From JALWSI01 sp964569095 [NCBI: uncultured Aquificales bacterium] (lineage in GTDB: Bacteria; Thermosulfidibacterota; Thermosulfidibacteria; Thermosulfidibacterales), in the NCBI GenBank assembly GCA_964569095.1, contig CAZMTB010000191.1, forward strand, positions 1 to 15,772: DNA of 15,772 nt, written 5' to 3'. Position 1 is the first letter of the stretch. The number at the start of each line of letters is the position of its first letter. This document shows positions 9,010 through 15,772 of the stretch, in pieces. Under the pieces are notes generated by a model that ran no database searches, had not been told where the DNA came from, and saw only the letters and a list, made by a program, of their open reading frames with translations. The position numbers and the translations under genes were made by a program.

Positions 9010-9015
9010 CCTCCT
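9010..9015 (-). promoter_or_regulatory. Ribosome binding site fixing the argS start
   Basis: AGGAGG (on the minus strand) lies 8 nt upstream of ATG 9001 and would lie inside the coding region if the longer ATG 9037 start were used. Confidence 0.8.
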
Positions 9016-9091
9016 TCTCTTGGCAGAAGGGTATCATAGGTTAAGGTGGGCGGTAAGGGAAGGGTGGCGCTCACGGGGACCAGAAAGGGGA

Positions 9092-9120
9092 TTGCAAAGG
9101 ACCGCCGAGCAGGATATATC
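9092..9120 (+). promoter_or_regulatory. Possible sigma70-type promoter for the Hdr operon
   Basis: TTGCAA (9092-9097) is separated by 17 nt from TATATC (9115-9120). Each hexamer matches 4 of 6 consensus positions with ideal spacing. Transcription would begin near 9127, giving a leader of about 150 nt before the FrhB-like gene. The -10 lies inside the palindrome at 9111-9122, a position suited to a repressor. This is inferred from sequence only. Confidence 0.35.
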
Positions 9121-9122
9121 CT
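9111..9122. repeat. 12-bp perfect palindrome, possible operator
   Basis: AGGATATATCCT is perfectly self-complementary. It lies in the 273-nt divergent region between argS and the Hdr operon and overlaps the possible -10. It is followed by a direct repeat of GAATATG at 9128-9134 and 9136-9142. The compact AT-rich group in GC-rich surroundings suggests regulator binding, but no known operator is recognised. Confidence 0.4.
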
Positions 9123-9186
9123 TATTAGAATATGCGAATATGTTAGAGGACGAAGGGGGTTGAGGGCCCTTTTTCCGGGTGAGGGG

Positions 9187-9202
9187 GCCTCTTTTTAGAG
9201 GC
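9187..9202 (+). promoter_or_regulatory. Leader hairpin upstream of the Hdr operon
   Basis: GCCTCT (9187-9192) and AGAGGC (9197-9202) form a perfect 6-bp stem around a TTTT loop. A second, weaker inverted pair, AAACC (9216-9220) with GGTTT (9230-9234), follows. Neither is trailed by a T run, so they are not simple terminators. If the promoter at 9092-9120 is real, both lie in the 5' untranslated leader. I recognise no riboswitch class here. Confidence 0.3.
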
Positions 9203-9274
9203 GTTAGGTGGAACCAAACCCGTCCCTGTGGTTTAGTGAGGGGCGAGTGAGACGCTAAATAAGGGGGCAATGAT

Positions 9275-10363
9275 ATGGCTGTGGTTAGCGAGCTACCCAA
9301 GAGCGCTGGCGAGTTTCTCGCCTCCCTCCTTGCCGAGGGAATGGCGAAAGGTGTCATGGCCCTGCGAAGGCTTCCCAACTCCCACAGGGTGGCCTACTCG
9401 CTGGTCACCCGGCCTGAAGAGGCCTTGGAGTGCGATCCCCTCTTTCCTTCCATGCCTGCCAACGGAGGCAAGGTGGTCTCTCGCCTAACCCTGAAGGGGG
9501 CGGTGGACCGTCCAGTAGCGGTGATGATGCGCCCCTGCGAGATCAGGGCCCTGGTGGAACTGGTCAAGCTGGAGCAGGCGCACCTGGACAACCTTATTCT
9601 CATAGGAGTGGTCTGCGGCGGAGTCTTCCCGAACAAGGAGTTCCAGGCCGAGGAGAGGGTGGAGTCCCTGGTGGAGGGATACTGGAGCAGCCTCTCCAAG
9701 GGTGAGCAGCCCCAGGGTGTCAGGCCGGTTTGTGCCGCCTGTGAGGCCTTTCTTCCCCAGGGGGTTGATCTCTGCTGGGTAGAGAGGGCCCCCGGCGAGG
9801 GATGGCTGGAGGCCACCTCGGATAAGGGGGAGAAGATATTGAAAGAGATGGGTCTTACCACCTTGAAGGGGGAGCCTGAGAAGGGATGGATGGAGGCCTT
9901 GAGAGATGCGAGGGTGGCTGCCAGGGAGGAGCTGATTTCGAAGACGAAGGAGACGGTGTCAGGGATAGAGAACCTGGTGTCGGTATTTGGCCGGTGCATA
10001 GGCTGCCATGCTTGCAGCCATGTCTGTCCCATCTGTTACTGCAAGGACTGTTTCTTCGAATCTCCCACCTTCGACTACGAGCCTGCCAGCTACGAGAGGC
10101 GTATTGAGAAGAAGGGCACGATCAGGGTTCCCATGGACACCTTGCTCTTTCAGCTTGGCCGCATGACCCACATGGCCACCTCTTGCGTGGGTTGCGGCAT
10201 GTGCGAGGATTCGTGTCCCACCAGGATACCCGTGGCCCAGGTGTTCAAGACCGTTGGAGCCGACCTGCAGGAGCTCTTCGAGTACCTGCCGGGTCGCAGT
10301 GTGCAGGAGCCCCTCCCCCTCACCACCTACAGGGAGGAGGAGTTCCACCAGATAGAGGAGTGA
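9275..10363 (+). CDS. FrhB/FdhB-like flavoprotein with C-terminal ferredoxin clusters (Hdr-linked electron-transfer subunit)
   Basis: This 362-aa cytoplasmic protein is related to the beta subunits of F420-reducing hydrogenase and formate dehydrogenase, which carry FAD and move electrons between F420 and iron-sulfur clusters. Family blocks include MMRPCEIRALVELVKL (84-99), LILIGVVCGGVF (107-118) and RPVCAACEAF (150-159), with possible cluster cysteines C88, C114, C153 and C156. The C-terminal part has CxxCxxCxxxCP at 241-252, an added CxCxxC (C254, C256, C259), and a second CxxCxxCxxxCP at 304-315. AAGGGGG lies 7 nt before ATG 9275. The ATG at 9270 is out of frame. It is first in the operon, and hdrC begins 3 nt after its stop, so it should be a subunit of the Hdr complex. 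Whether its partner is F420, another flavin carrier or ferredoxin is not visible. Confidence 0.85.
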   Translation: MAVVSELPKSAGEFLASLLAEGMAKGVMALRRLPNSHRVAYSLVTRPEEALECDPLFPSMPANGGKVVSRLTLKGAVDRPVAVMMRPCEIRALVELVKLEQAHLDNLILIGVVCGGVFPNKEFQAEERVESLVEGYWSSLSKGEQPQGVRPVCAACEAFLPQGVDLCWVERAPGEGWLEATSDKGEKILKEMGLTTLKGEPEKGWMEALRDARVAAREELISKTKETVSGIENLVSVFGRCIGCHACSHVCPICYCKDCFFESPTFDYEPASYERRIEKKGTIRVPMDTLLFQLGRMTHMATSCVGCGMCEDSCPTRIPVAQVFKTVGADLQELFEYLPGRSVQEPLPLTTYREEEFHQIEE

Positions 10364-10366
10364 GCC

Positions 10367-10957
10367 ATGGAAGCGACAGGCCTGTTGAAACGGTTGTTGG
10401 AGCTTCCCGGGGGAGACCAGTTGCTCCGCTGCATCCAGTGCGGCACGTGCACCGGTTCCTGTCCCATGGCAAGTGCCATGGACCACGGTCCCCGGGGGCT
10501 GTTCGCCCTGGTGAAGGGCGGAGACATCGAAGAGGCTCTACACTCCAACACCTTCTGGTTCTGTGCTTCATGCTACTACTGCACCGTGAGGTGTCCCAGA
10601 GAGATACTCATCACCGACCAGATGTACGCCTTCAAGCGCTTGGCGGTGGAGCAGGGGATAAGGCCGAAGGTCTCCACCCTCCAGATGTACACCGCCTTCT
10701 ACGAGACGGTGAAGGAGGACGGGCGCCTCTCTGAGACGAAGATGATGAGAAGGTTTCTGCTCGGCAGTCCCAGGGACCTCCTCAAGAGCACGGGCATGGC
10801 ATCCCTGGGGATGAGATTGCTGAGGCGGGGAAGGATGGAGCTGAAGGGCGAGAGGGTGGCAGATCCCGAGAGGTTCAGAAGCATGCTGGCCAAGGCTAGG
10901 GAGCTACCCCTGGAGAAGGACGAGATCACCTCCATGGATGGCGGAGGTGCGGCATGA
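10367..10957 (+). CDS. hdrC: Heterodisulfide reductase-type subunit C
   Basis: This 196-aa soluble iron-sulfur subunit passes electrons from HdrA to HdrB. Two ferredoxin-type 4Fe-4S motifs are intact: C22-x2-C25-x2-C28-x3-C32-P and C66-x2-C69-x2-C72-x3-C76-P. The RCIQCGTCTGSCP and FCASCYYCTVRCP contexts and the following YAFKRLA helix are typical HdrC. There is no membrane segment, so it is the cytoplasmic HdrC type and not a DsrM/HdrE-linked one. The Ala/Gly-rich tail is variable in the family. GAGGAG lies 6 nt before ATG 10367, and the stop overlaps the hdrB ATG by 4 nt (ATGA), indicating translational coupling. Confidence 0.93.
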   Translation: MEATGLLKRLLELPGGDQLLRCIQCGTCTGSCPMASAMDHGPRGLFALVKGGDIEEALHSNTFWFCASCYYCTVRCPREILITDQMYAFKRLAVEQGIRPKVSTLQMYTAFYETVKEDGRLSETKMMRRFLLGSPRDLLKSTGMASLGMRLLRRGRMELKGERVADPERFRSMLAKARELPLEKDEITSMDGGGAA

Positions 10958-11811
10958 GCAGGTACGCCTTCTACCCAGGGTGCAGCCTCAAGACGGCTGC
11001 CGGATACAAGGAGTCCATAGAGTTCGTGGCCCGAAGGCTGGGAGTGGAGCTGGTTGAGTTGCCAGACTGGAACTGCTGCGGGGCCACCGTTGCCTTCAGC
11101 ATTCACGAGGTAGAGGCCCTTGCCATGGCAGCGAGGGTTATGGCCATAGCCGAGTCCCAGGGGTTCGACCAGCTGGTGACTCCCTGCAACGCCTGCTACT
11201 CCACCCTGCGAAAGGCAAAGAAGATCATGGAAGAGGAGGGGCTCATCCAGCAGATCTCCTCCCTATTGCAGGAGGAGGGCAAGAGCTACTCTGGCAGGGT
11301 AGAGATTAGGCACGTGGTGGAGGTCTTTGCCAGGGATGTGGAGGGGGAAGAGCTTGAGGCAGCCATCTCCCTTCCCTTCCAGGGGCTTCAGGTGGCTCCC
11401 TACTACGGTTGCCAGCTCACGAGACCTTGGGGCGACCTGGACCACCCTGATAATCCCACAATCATGGACGGGGTCCTGGAGGCCGCTGGATGCGGGGTGG
11501 TGGACTTTACCGCCAAGACCTATTGCTGCGGGGCCGCCCAGATGGTTGCGAACAGAGAGGCCTGCCTTCCCCTGGTGAGGGCCATTCTCACCGATGCCAG
11601 GCGCAAAGGGGCAGAGGCCATTGCCACCATCTGTCCCCTCTGCCAGTTCAATCTCGACTCCGTCCAGGAGGAGCTGGGAGAGAGCCTTCCCGTGGTCTAC
11701 TTCACCCAGATTCTGGGACTGGCCATGGGAGGATCGCCCAGAGAGGTGGGTATCGGCAAGGTGCTTACCCCTGCCGATGCGGTTCTGCAGGCTGCCAAGG
11801 GGGTGAGATGA
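10954..11811 (+). CDS. hdrB: Heterodisulfide reductase-type subunit B (two CCG domains)
   Basis: This 285-aa catalytic subunit would use noncubane 4Fe-4S clusters to cleave a disulfide-type substrate. Both cysteine-rich CCG domains are complete: C10, C41-C42, C78 and C81 in the first, and C153, C191-C192, C227 and C230 in the second. PGCS, NCCGAT, PCNACY, YYGCQL, YCCGAA and CPLCQ match the spacing of methanogen HdrB. Since bacteria lack the CoM-CoB heterodisulfide, the physiological acceptor is probably a different disulfide, thiol protein or partner enzyme; none is encoded in the window. The start overlaps the hdrC stop, and the stop (11809-11811) overlaps the hdrA start. Confidence 0.94.
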   Translation: MSRYAFYPGCSLKTAAGYKESIEFVARRLGVELVELPDWNCCGATVAFSIHEVEALAMAARVMAIAESQGFDQLVTPCNACYSTLRKAKKIMEEEGLIQQISSLLQEEGKSYSGRVEIRHVVEVFARDVEGEELEAAISLPFQGLQVAPYYGCQLTRPWGDLDHPDNPTIMDGVLEAAGCGVVDFTAKTYCCGAAQMVANREACLPLVRAILTDARRKGAEAIATICPLCQFNLDSVQEELGESLPVVYFTQILGLAMGGSPREVGIGKVLTPADAVLQAAKGVR

Positions 11812-14800
11812 TGGCTGAAGAGGTGAGAATAGGCGTTTACATCTGCCATTGCGGAATAAACATCGCCTACAAGGTGGACGTGGAGGCGGTGAGAGACTTT
11901 GCCGCAACCCTGGACCACGTGGTGGTGGCGAAGGACTACAAGTTCATGTGCTCGAACCCCGGTCAGCAGCTCATCATAGACGACATTCGCGAGCTGGGGC
12001 TGAACAGGGTCGTGGTGGCCTCGTGCTCTCCCAGGATGCACGAGAAGACCTTCAGGAACGACCTGAAGAAGGCGGGAATAAACCCCTACTTCTTCCAGAT
12101 GGCCAGTATCAGGGAGCAGGTCTCCTGGGTGACCGAGGACGAGGAGGAGGCCACAGAAAAGGCCAAGCAGCTTGTGAAGGCGGCGGTTTACAGGGTTGCC
12201 CACCACGAGCCCTTGGAACCCCGCATCGTGGATATCAATCCCAACGTACTGGTGATAGGAGGGGGCATAGCGGGTATGCAGGCGGCCCTCCAGATAGCCG
12301 ACGCCGGAAAGACCGTCTATCTGGTGGAGCGGGAGTCCACCGTTGGTGGGCACATGGCCAAGTTCGACAAGACCTTTCCCACCCTCGACTGTGCCGCCTG
12401 TATCCTCACCCCAAAGATGGTGTCTGTTGGACAGCACGAGAACATAAAGCTCTTCACCTACAGCGAGGTGACCGATGTTTCTGGATACATAGGCAACTTC
12501 AAGGCCACCATTCACAAGAAGCCCCGCTACATCGACGAGGAGGCCTGTACCGGATGTTCGGAGTGCGTCAAGGGGTGTCCAGTGCTGCTGCCCAACGAGT
12601 ACGAGTACGGTATGGCGGAGCGCACCGCCATCTACCGTTCCTTCCCCCAGGCGGTGCCGAACATCTTCGTGATCGACAAGGAGGGCTTCTCTCCCTGTCG
12701 CAACGCCTGTCCCGCTGGCCTCAACGCCCATGGTTACGTCAAGCTAATCGGGGCCGGCAAGTACAAGGAGGCCTTCAGGCTCATTCTCGAGAGGGTGATC
12801 TTCCCAGCCTCTCTGGGCAGGGCCTGTCCCGCCTTCTGCGAGGGAGAGTGCACCAGGGGGCTGGCAGGGGGACCTCTTCACATCAGGATGCTGAAACGCT
12901 TCGTGTCGGACTGGTACTACGAGAACGAAGGCCTGGAACTGCCCTTCGAGCTTCCCGAGAGGAAGGAGAAGAGGGTGGCTGTCGTTGGAGCGGGTCCCGC
13001 GGGGTTGGCCTGTGCCTTCTACTTGGGGCTGAGGGGTTACCAGGTGAAGGTCTTCGAGGCGGCCCCCGAGCCTGGAGGGATGTTGAGGTACGGCATACCC
13101 AACTACCGTATCCCCAACGAGCTCGTGGACCGGGAGGTTGAGCTCATCAAGAAGGCGGGGGTGGAGATTGAGTGCAACGCCCCCGTGGGCAAGGGCGGTA
13201 TCTCGCTGAAGAAGCTCAAGAAGGAGTACGACGCCGTATTCGTGGGCATAGGTGCCCACAAAGACCGGAAGATGGGCATAGAGGGCGAGGATCTCGAGGG
13301 GGTGTGGAGCTCTATCGAGTTCCTGCGCAAGGTGAATAGCGGTGAGAAGGTGGACGTTGGTGAAAAGGTTATCGTTGTAGGAGGAGGAAACTCCGCGATA
13401 GACGCCGCTCGTTCCGCCCTTCGCATGGGTGCCAAGGAGGTGACCATCGTCTACCGTCGCTCCAGGGTGGAGATGCCCGCCTATGTCGAGGAGATAGAGG
13501 CAGCCGAGGAGGAGGGCATCAAGCTGCGCATTCTCACCAATCCCGTGAGGTTCCTGGGAGAGGGTGGCAAGCTCACCGCTGCCGAGTGCATCAAGATGGA
13601 GTTGGGTGAACCCGACGAGTCGGGCAGACGCCGCCCCGTTCCCATTGAGGGATCGGAGTTCACCATTGAGGCAGACAGGGTGATTCTTGCCATAGGTCAG
13701 GAGCCGTACAGCGAGCCTCTGGCTGCCCAGGGCCTAAAGGTGAACCGCAACGGCACCATATGGGTCGACCCTGAGACCCTGCAGACCAACCTGGAGGGGG
13801 TCTTTGCTGGGGGTGATGCCACCAAGGGCCCGGCTTCCATCGTAGAGGCCATAGGCCTGGGACGCCAGGCGGCGGAGTACATTGCCAGGTTCCTTGAGGG
13901 AGAAGAGCTGAAGGCGCGTCCCTACGAGGAGCACTGGATGGAGAGCGTGGATAAGGAGGAGGTGCTCAAGAAGCGCCGGTACCAGCTCTCTCTCCCCACC
14001 GTAATCAAGCACCTGGATCCCGGGGAGCGGGTGGGGGGCTTTGCAGAGGTTGAGCAGCCAATGACCGAGGATGAGGCCCTGCAGGAGGCTAGGCGTTGCC
14101 TGGACTGTGCGGGGTGTTGCGAGTGCCGGGAGTGCGAAAAGCTGTGCGAGGCGAACGCCATTCGCCACGAGATGAGACCCGAAGAGATAGAGGTAGAGGT
14201 GGGTTCAATCATTGTGGCGACGGGGTTCAAGCCCATCGATCCCTCGGCAGAGACCCTTTCCCAGTTTGGCTACGGGCGGTATCCTGAGGTCTACACCAGC
14301 ATAGAGTTCGAGCGCCTCAACAACGCCGCGGGTCCCACCAGCGGAGAGGTGCTCATGAAGAACGGCAAGAGACCCGAGCGGGTGGCCATCATCCACTGCG
14401 TTGGATCCAGGGACGCCCATAACAAGCGCTACTGCTCCAGGGTGTGCTGCATGTACTCCATGAAGTTTGCCCACCTGGTTAGGGAGAAGGTTGGTGCCGA
14501 GGTTTACGAGTTCTACATCGACATACGCTCTCCGGGTAAGGGGTATGAGGAGTTCTACAACAGGCTTCAGGAGGAGGGTGTCCACTTCATCCGTGGCAAG
14601 GTTGCCCAGGTTACCGACGTGCCCCTCTCTTCCGAGGAGGAGGGCAAGCTGATCGTGGTGGCAGAGGACACCCTGGCGGGTAAGGTGCGAAGGGTGCCCG
14701 TTGACATGGTGCTTCTGAGCGTGGGCCTTGAGCCTGCGGTGGGTGCCGAGGAGATCGCCAGGCTGGTTGGCATCTCCCAGGATCAGGACGGCTGGTTCAT

Positions 14801-15194
14801 AGAGCTGCATCCTAAGCTGGCTCCTCTGGCAACCGCCAGCGACGGGATCTTCCTTGCAGGTTGTTGCCAGGGACCCAAGGACATTCCCGACACCGTCTCC
14901 CAGGCGGAGGGTGCCGCTGCAGAGGCCCTCTCTCTCATCATGCGTGGCCAGGTGGAGGTTGAGGCTGCGGTATCCTACATAGATCCTGAGGTATGCGTTG
15001 GTTGTTGCCAGTGCATGGGGGTGTGTATGTACTCGGCGATAGACTACAACCCCGCCAAGGGGGTGTGCGAGGTGAACGCCGCGATCTGCAAGGGGTGTGG
15101 CCTCTGTGCTGCCACCTGTCCCAACAAGGCGGTCACAACGAGACACTTCAACAACGAGGAGATATTCGCAGAGCTGGAGGGGGTGCTGTTATGA
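11808..15194 (+). CDS. hdrA: HdrA with an inserted GltD/NfnB-like NAD(P)H:FAD oxidoreductase module
   Basis: This 1128-aa flavoprotein should hold the electron-bifurcating FAD of the complex. HdrA parts: GVYICHCGINIA (10-20), FAD-binding VIGGGIAGMQAA (149-160), LDCAACILTPKM (193-204), and ferredoxin C247/C250/C253/C257. HdrA resumes at about 764 (CLDCAGCCECRECEKLC), then IIVATGF (801-807), and ends with two ferredoxin motifs, C1063/C1066/C1069/C1073 and C1094/C1097/C1100/C1104. Between them, about 297-760, lies a full GltD/NfnB-type module: cysteines C297, C301, C340, C344 and C348 of its cluster domain, FAD site AVVGAGPAGLACAFYL (391-406), nucleotide site VVGGGNSAIDAARSALRMGA (523-542) with YRRSR (549-553), and GVFAGGDATKGPASIVEAIGLG (split at 664-685). 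Without the insert the length is about 680, normal for HdrA. Tandem ATGs at 11808 and 11811 are both possible; 11808 gives the ATGA overlap with hdrB. NAD(P)H use is inferred. Confidence 0.93.
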   Translation: MMAEEVRIGVYICHCGINIAYKVDVEAVRDFAATLDHVVVAKDYKFMCSNPGQQLIIDDIRELGLNRVVVASCSPRMHEKTFRNDLKKAGINPYFFQMASIREQVSWVTEDEEEATEKAKQLVKAAVYRVAHHEPLEPRIVDINPNVLVIGGGIAGMQAALQIADAGKTVYLVERESTVGGHMAKFDKTFPTLDCAACILTPKMVSVGQHENIKLFTYSEVTDVSGYIGNFKATIHKKPRYIDEEACTGCSECVKGCPVLLPNEYEYGMAERTAIYRSFPQAVPNIFVIDKEGFSPCRNACPAGLNAHGYVKLIGAGKYKEAFRLILERVIFPASLGRACPAFCEGECTRGLAGGPLHIRMLKRFVSDWYYENEGLELPFELPERKEKRVAVVGAGPAGLACAFYLGLRGYQVKVFEAAPEPGGMLRYGIPNYRIPNELVDREVELIKKAGVEIECNAPVGKGGISLKKLKKEYDAVFVGIGAHKDRKMGIEGEDLEGVWSSIEFLRKVNSGEKVDVGEKVIVVGGGNSAIDAARSALRMGAKEVTIVYRRSRVEMPAYVEEIEAAEEEGIKLRILTNPVRFLGEGGKLTAAECIKMELGEPDESGRRRPVPIEGSEFTIEADRVILAIGQEPYSEPLAAQGLKVNRNGTIWVDPETLQTNLEGVFAGGDATKGPASIVEAIGLGRQAAEYIARFLEGEELKARPYEEHWMESVDKEEVLKKRRYQLSLPTVIKHLDPGERVGGFAEVEQPMTEDEALQEARRCLDCAGCCECRECEKLCEANAIRHEMRPEEIEVEVGSIIVATGFKPIDPSAETLSQFGYGRYPEVYTSIEFERLNNAAGPTSGEVLMKNGKRPERVAIIHCVGSRDAHNKRYCSRVCCMYSMKFAHLVREKVGAEVYEFYIDIRSPGKGYEEFYNRLQEEGVHFIRGKVAQVTDVPLSSEEEGKLIVVAEDTLAGKVRRVPVDMVLLSVGLEPAVGAEEIARLVGISQDQDGWFIELHPKLAPLATASDGIFLAGCCQGPKDIPDTVSQAEGAAAEALSLIMRGQVEVEAAVSYIDPEVCVGCCQCMGVCMYSAIDYNPAKGVCEVNAAICKGCGLCAATCPNKAVTTRHFNNEEIFAELEGVLL

Positions 15195-15616
15195 GCGAGC
15201 AGTTTAAGCCCAACCTGGTGGGATTCTTGTGCTATTGGTGCAGCTACACGGGGGCCGACCTGGCGGGAATCAGCAGGCTTAAGTATCCCCCCAACCTCAA
15301 GGTTATCAAGGTGATGTGCTCCAGCAGGGTGGATCCCGTCTTCATCGTTAAGGCACTGCTCGACGGGGCAGATGGGGTGCTGGTGGCAGGGTGCCATCCC
15401 GGTGACTGCCACTACCAGAAGGGCAACTACTACGCCCGCAGAAAGATGGCCCTCACCAAGCAACTCCTAACCACCTTGGGTCTCGAGCCCGAGAGGGTTA
15501 GGCTTTCGTGGATCTCGGCCTCCGAGGGACCCAGATTTGCCCAAGTGGTGTCAGAGTTCACCGAGCACATCAGGGCCTTGGGACCAAGTCCCGTAGGACG
15601 CCAGAAGATGGTTTGA
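15191..15616 (+). CDS. mvhD: MvhD-type 2Fe-2S electron-transfer subunit
   Basis: This 141-aa protein matches the delta subunit of methyl-viologen hydrogenase (MvhD), which bridges an electron-input enzyme to HdrA through a 2Fe-2S cluster. Nearly the whole family pattern is present: FLCYWCSYTGADLAGISR (12-29), VMCSSRVDP (41-49), DGVLVAGCHPGDCHYQKGNY (61-80) and LSWISASEG (105-113). Cluster cysteines are C14, C17, C43, C68 and C73. The start overlaps the hdrA stop by 4 nt, so ATG 15191 is firm even though the frame is open upstream. No mvhA or mvhG hydrogenase gene accompanies it, so its donor is either a subunit encoded elsewhere or the FrhB-like or GltD-like modules of this operon. It is the last gene before the terminator. 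Confidence 0.95.
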   Translation: MSEQFKPNLVGFLCYWCSYTGADLAGISRLKYPPNLKVIKVMCSSRVDPVFIVKALLDGADGVLVAGCHPGDCHYQKGNYYARRKMALTKQLLTTLGLEPERVRLSWISASEGPRFAQVVSEFTEHIRALGPSPVGRQKMV

Positions 15617-15641
15617 GTAGATAGCTTTACCAGAAAACCAG

Positions 15642-15677
15642 GAGGGCCACGGTTCTTGCGCCGTGACCCTCTTTTTT
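15642..15677 (+). terminator. Intrinsic terminator of the Hdr operon
   Basis: GAGGGCCACGG (15642-15652) pairs with CCGTGACCCTC (15661-15671), an 11-bp stem with one C-A mismatch and an 8-nt loop, followed by six T (15672-15677). It begins 25 nt after the mvhD stop and closes the operon. Confidence 0.92.
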
Positions 15678-15690
15678 ATAGGATAAGCTC

Positions 15691-15772
15691 ATGCAGCCGA
15701 AGGATACGGGGGGGTCTTTCATTCCCCGGGTAGGGGTGATCACCAACAGTAACACCCTAAAGAGGGTGATCG
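15691..15772 (+). CDS. Unidentified protein, N-terminal fragment (continues beyond window)
   Basis: ATG 15691 opens a frame of 27 codons with no stop to the right edge. AGGA at about 15680-15683 lies upstream at a usable distance. The start reads MQPKDTGGSFIPRVGVITNS, and the hydrophobic VGVITN stretch looks like a first beta strand of an alpha/beta fold. It lies 75 nt after the mvhD stop and beyond the terminator, so it is probably a separate transcript or read-through. The family cannot be named from this fragment. Confidence 0.5.
   Translation, partial: MQPKDTGGSFIPRVGVITNSNTLKRVI

Noticed and set aside
9187-9234. Riboswitch or attenuator in the Hdr leader
   Set aside because: Two small hairpins are visible but no known riboswitch consensus or terminator T run, so only a generic hairpin is annotated.
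11490-11807. Open frame extending HdrA by 106 codons upstream
   Set aside because: It lies wholly inside hdrB in another frame. The HdrA family begins near RIGVYICHCG, and the ATG pair at 11808/11811 gives the usual overlap start.
11697-12731. 344-codon minus-strand open frame opposite hdrB/hdrA
   Set aside because: An antisense shadow produced by GC-rich codon bias, with no ribosome binding site or recognisable domain.
11849-13141. 430-codon plus-strand open frame inside hdrA
   Set aside because: The translation is Arg/Gly-rich low-complexity shadow sequence with no family pattern; hdrA in the other frame carries clear motifs.
14205-15146. 313-codon minus-strand open frame opposite hdrA
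   Set aside because: His/Leu/Gly-rich shadow translation opposite conserved ferredoxin motifs; no supporting signals.
14993-15190. Upstream in-frame extension of mvhD
   Set aside because: It overlaps the hdrA C-terminal ferredoxin domain. MvhD proteins start just before FLCYWC, matching ATG 15191.
1-15772. CRISPR arrays, insertion sequences, tRNA or rRNA genes
   Set aside because: No regularly spaced repeats, transposase motifs or cloverleaf or rRNA-like sequence were seen on either strand.

Overview
The window looks like a moderately GC-rich chromosome segment from an anaerobic bacterium. Bacterial origin is suggested by strong AGGAGG ribosome binding sites, a bacterial-type argS, and the UPF0182 and DUF502 families. 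Anaerobic life is suggested by a complete HdrABC/MvhD electron-transfer operon dense in iron-sulfur motifs. Arg AGG and Ile ATA codons are frequent. I cannot place the organism more exactly.

Layout. (1) 1-2516, minus strand: a large exported protein with a carbohydrate-binding-like module and a TIM-barrel glycoside-hydrolase-like region, running off the left edge. (2) 2517-2872: a divergent intergenic region. (3) 2873-3427, plus strand: a small DUF502 membrane protein. It converges, with a 3-nt gap, on (4) a tight minus-strand operon covering 9001 to 3431: argS, a UPF0182 membrane protein and an M29-type aminopeptidase. (5) 9002-9274: a divergent control region with a possible promoter, a 12-bp palindrome and hairpins. 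(6) 9275-15616, plus strand: a five-gene operon, FrhB/FdhB-like flavoprotein - hdrC - hdrB - hdrA - mvhD, with 3-nt spacing and then ATGA-type overlaps, closed by a strong intrinsic terminator at 15642-15677. (7) 15691 to the edge: the first 27 codons of an unidentified gene.

The most interesting part is the Hdr operon. HdrB and HdrC carry all expected cluster ligands, and MvhD has its 2Fe-2S cysteines. HdrA is 1128 aa because a complete GltD/NfnB-like NAD(P)H-dependent FAD oxidoreductase of about 440-470 aa is inserted within an otherwise normal HdrA of about 680 aa. With the FrhB-like subunit, the operon would encode a soluble complex with up to three flavin sites, two of them possibly bifurcating. 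No hydrogenase or formate dehydrogenase catalytic subunit is encoded next to it. A reasonable model is that it links NAD(P)H, ferredoxin, a disulfide-type acceptor at HdrB and an F420-like or other partner of the FrhB subunit. The true substrates cannot be read from the sequence.
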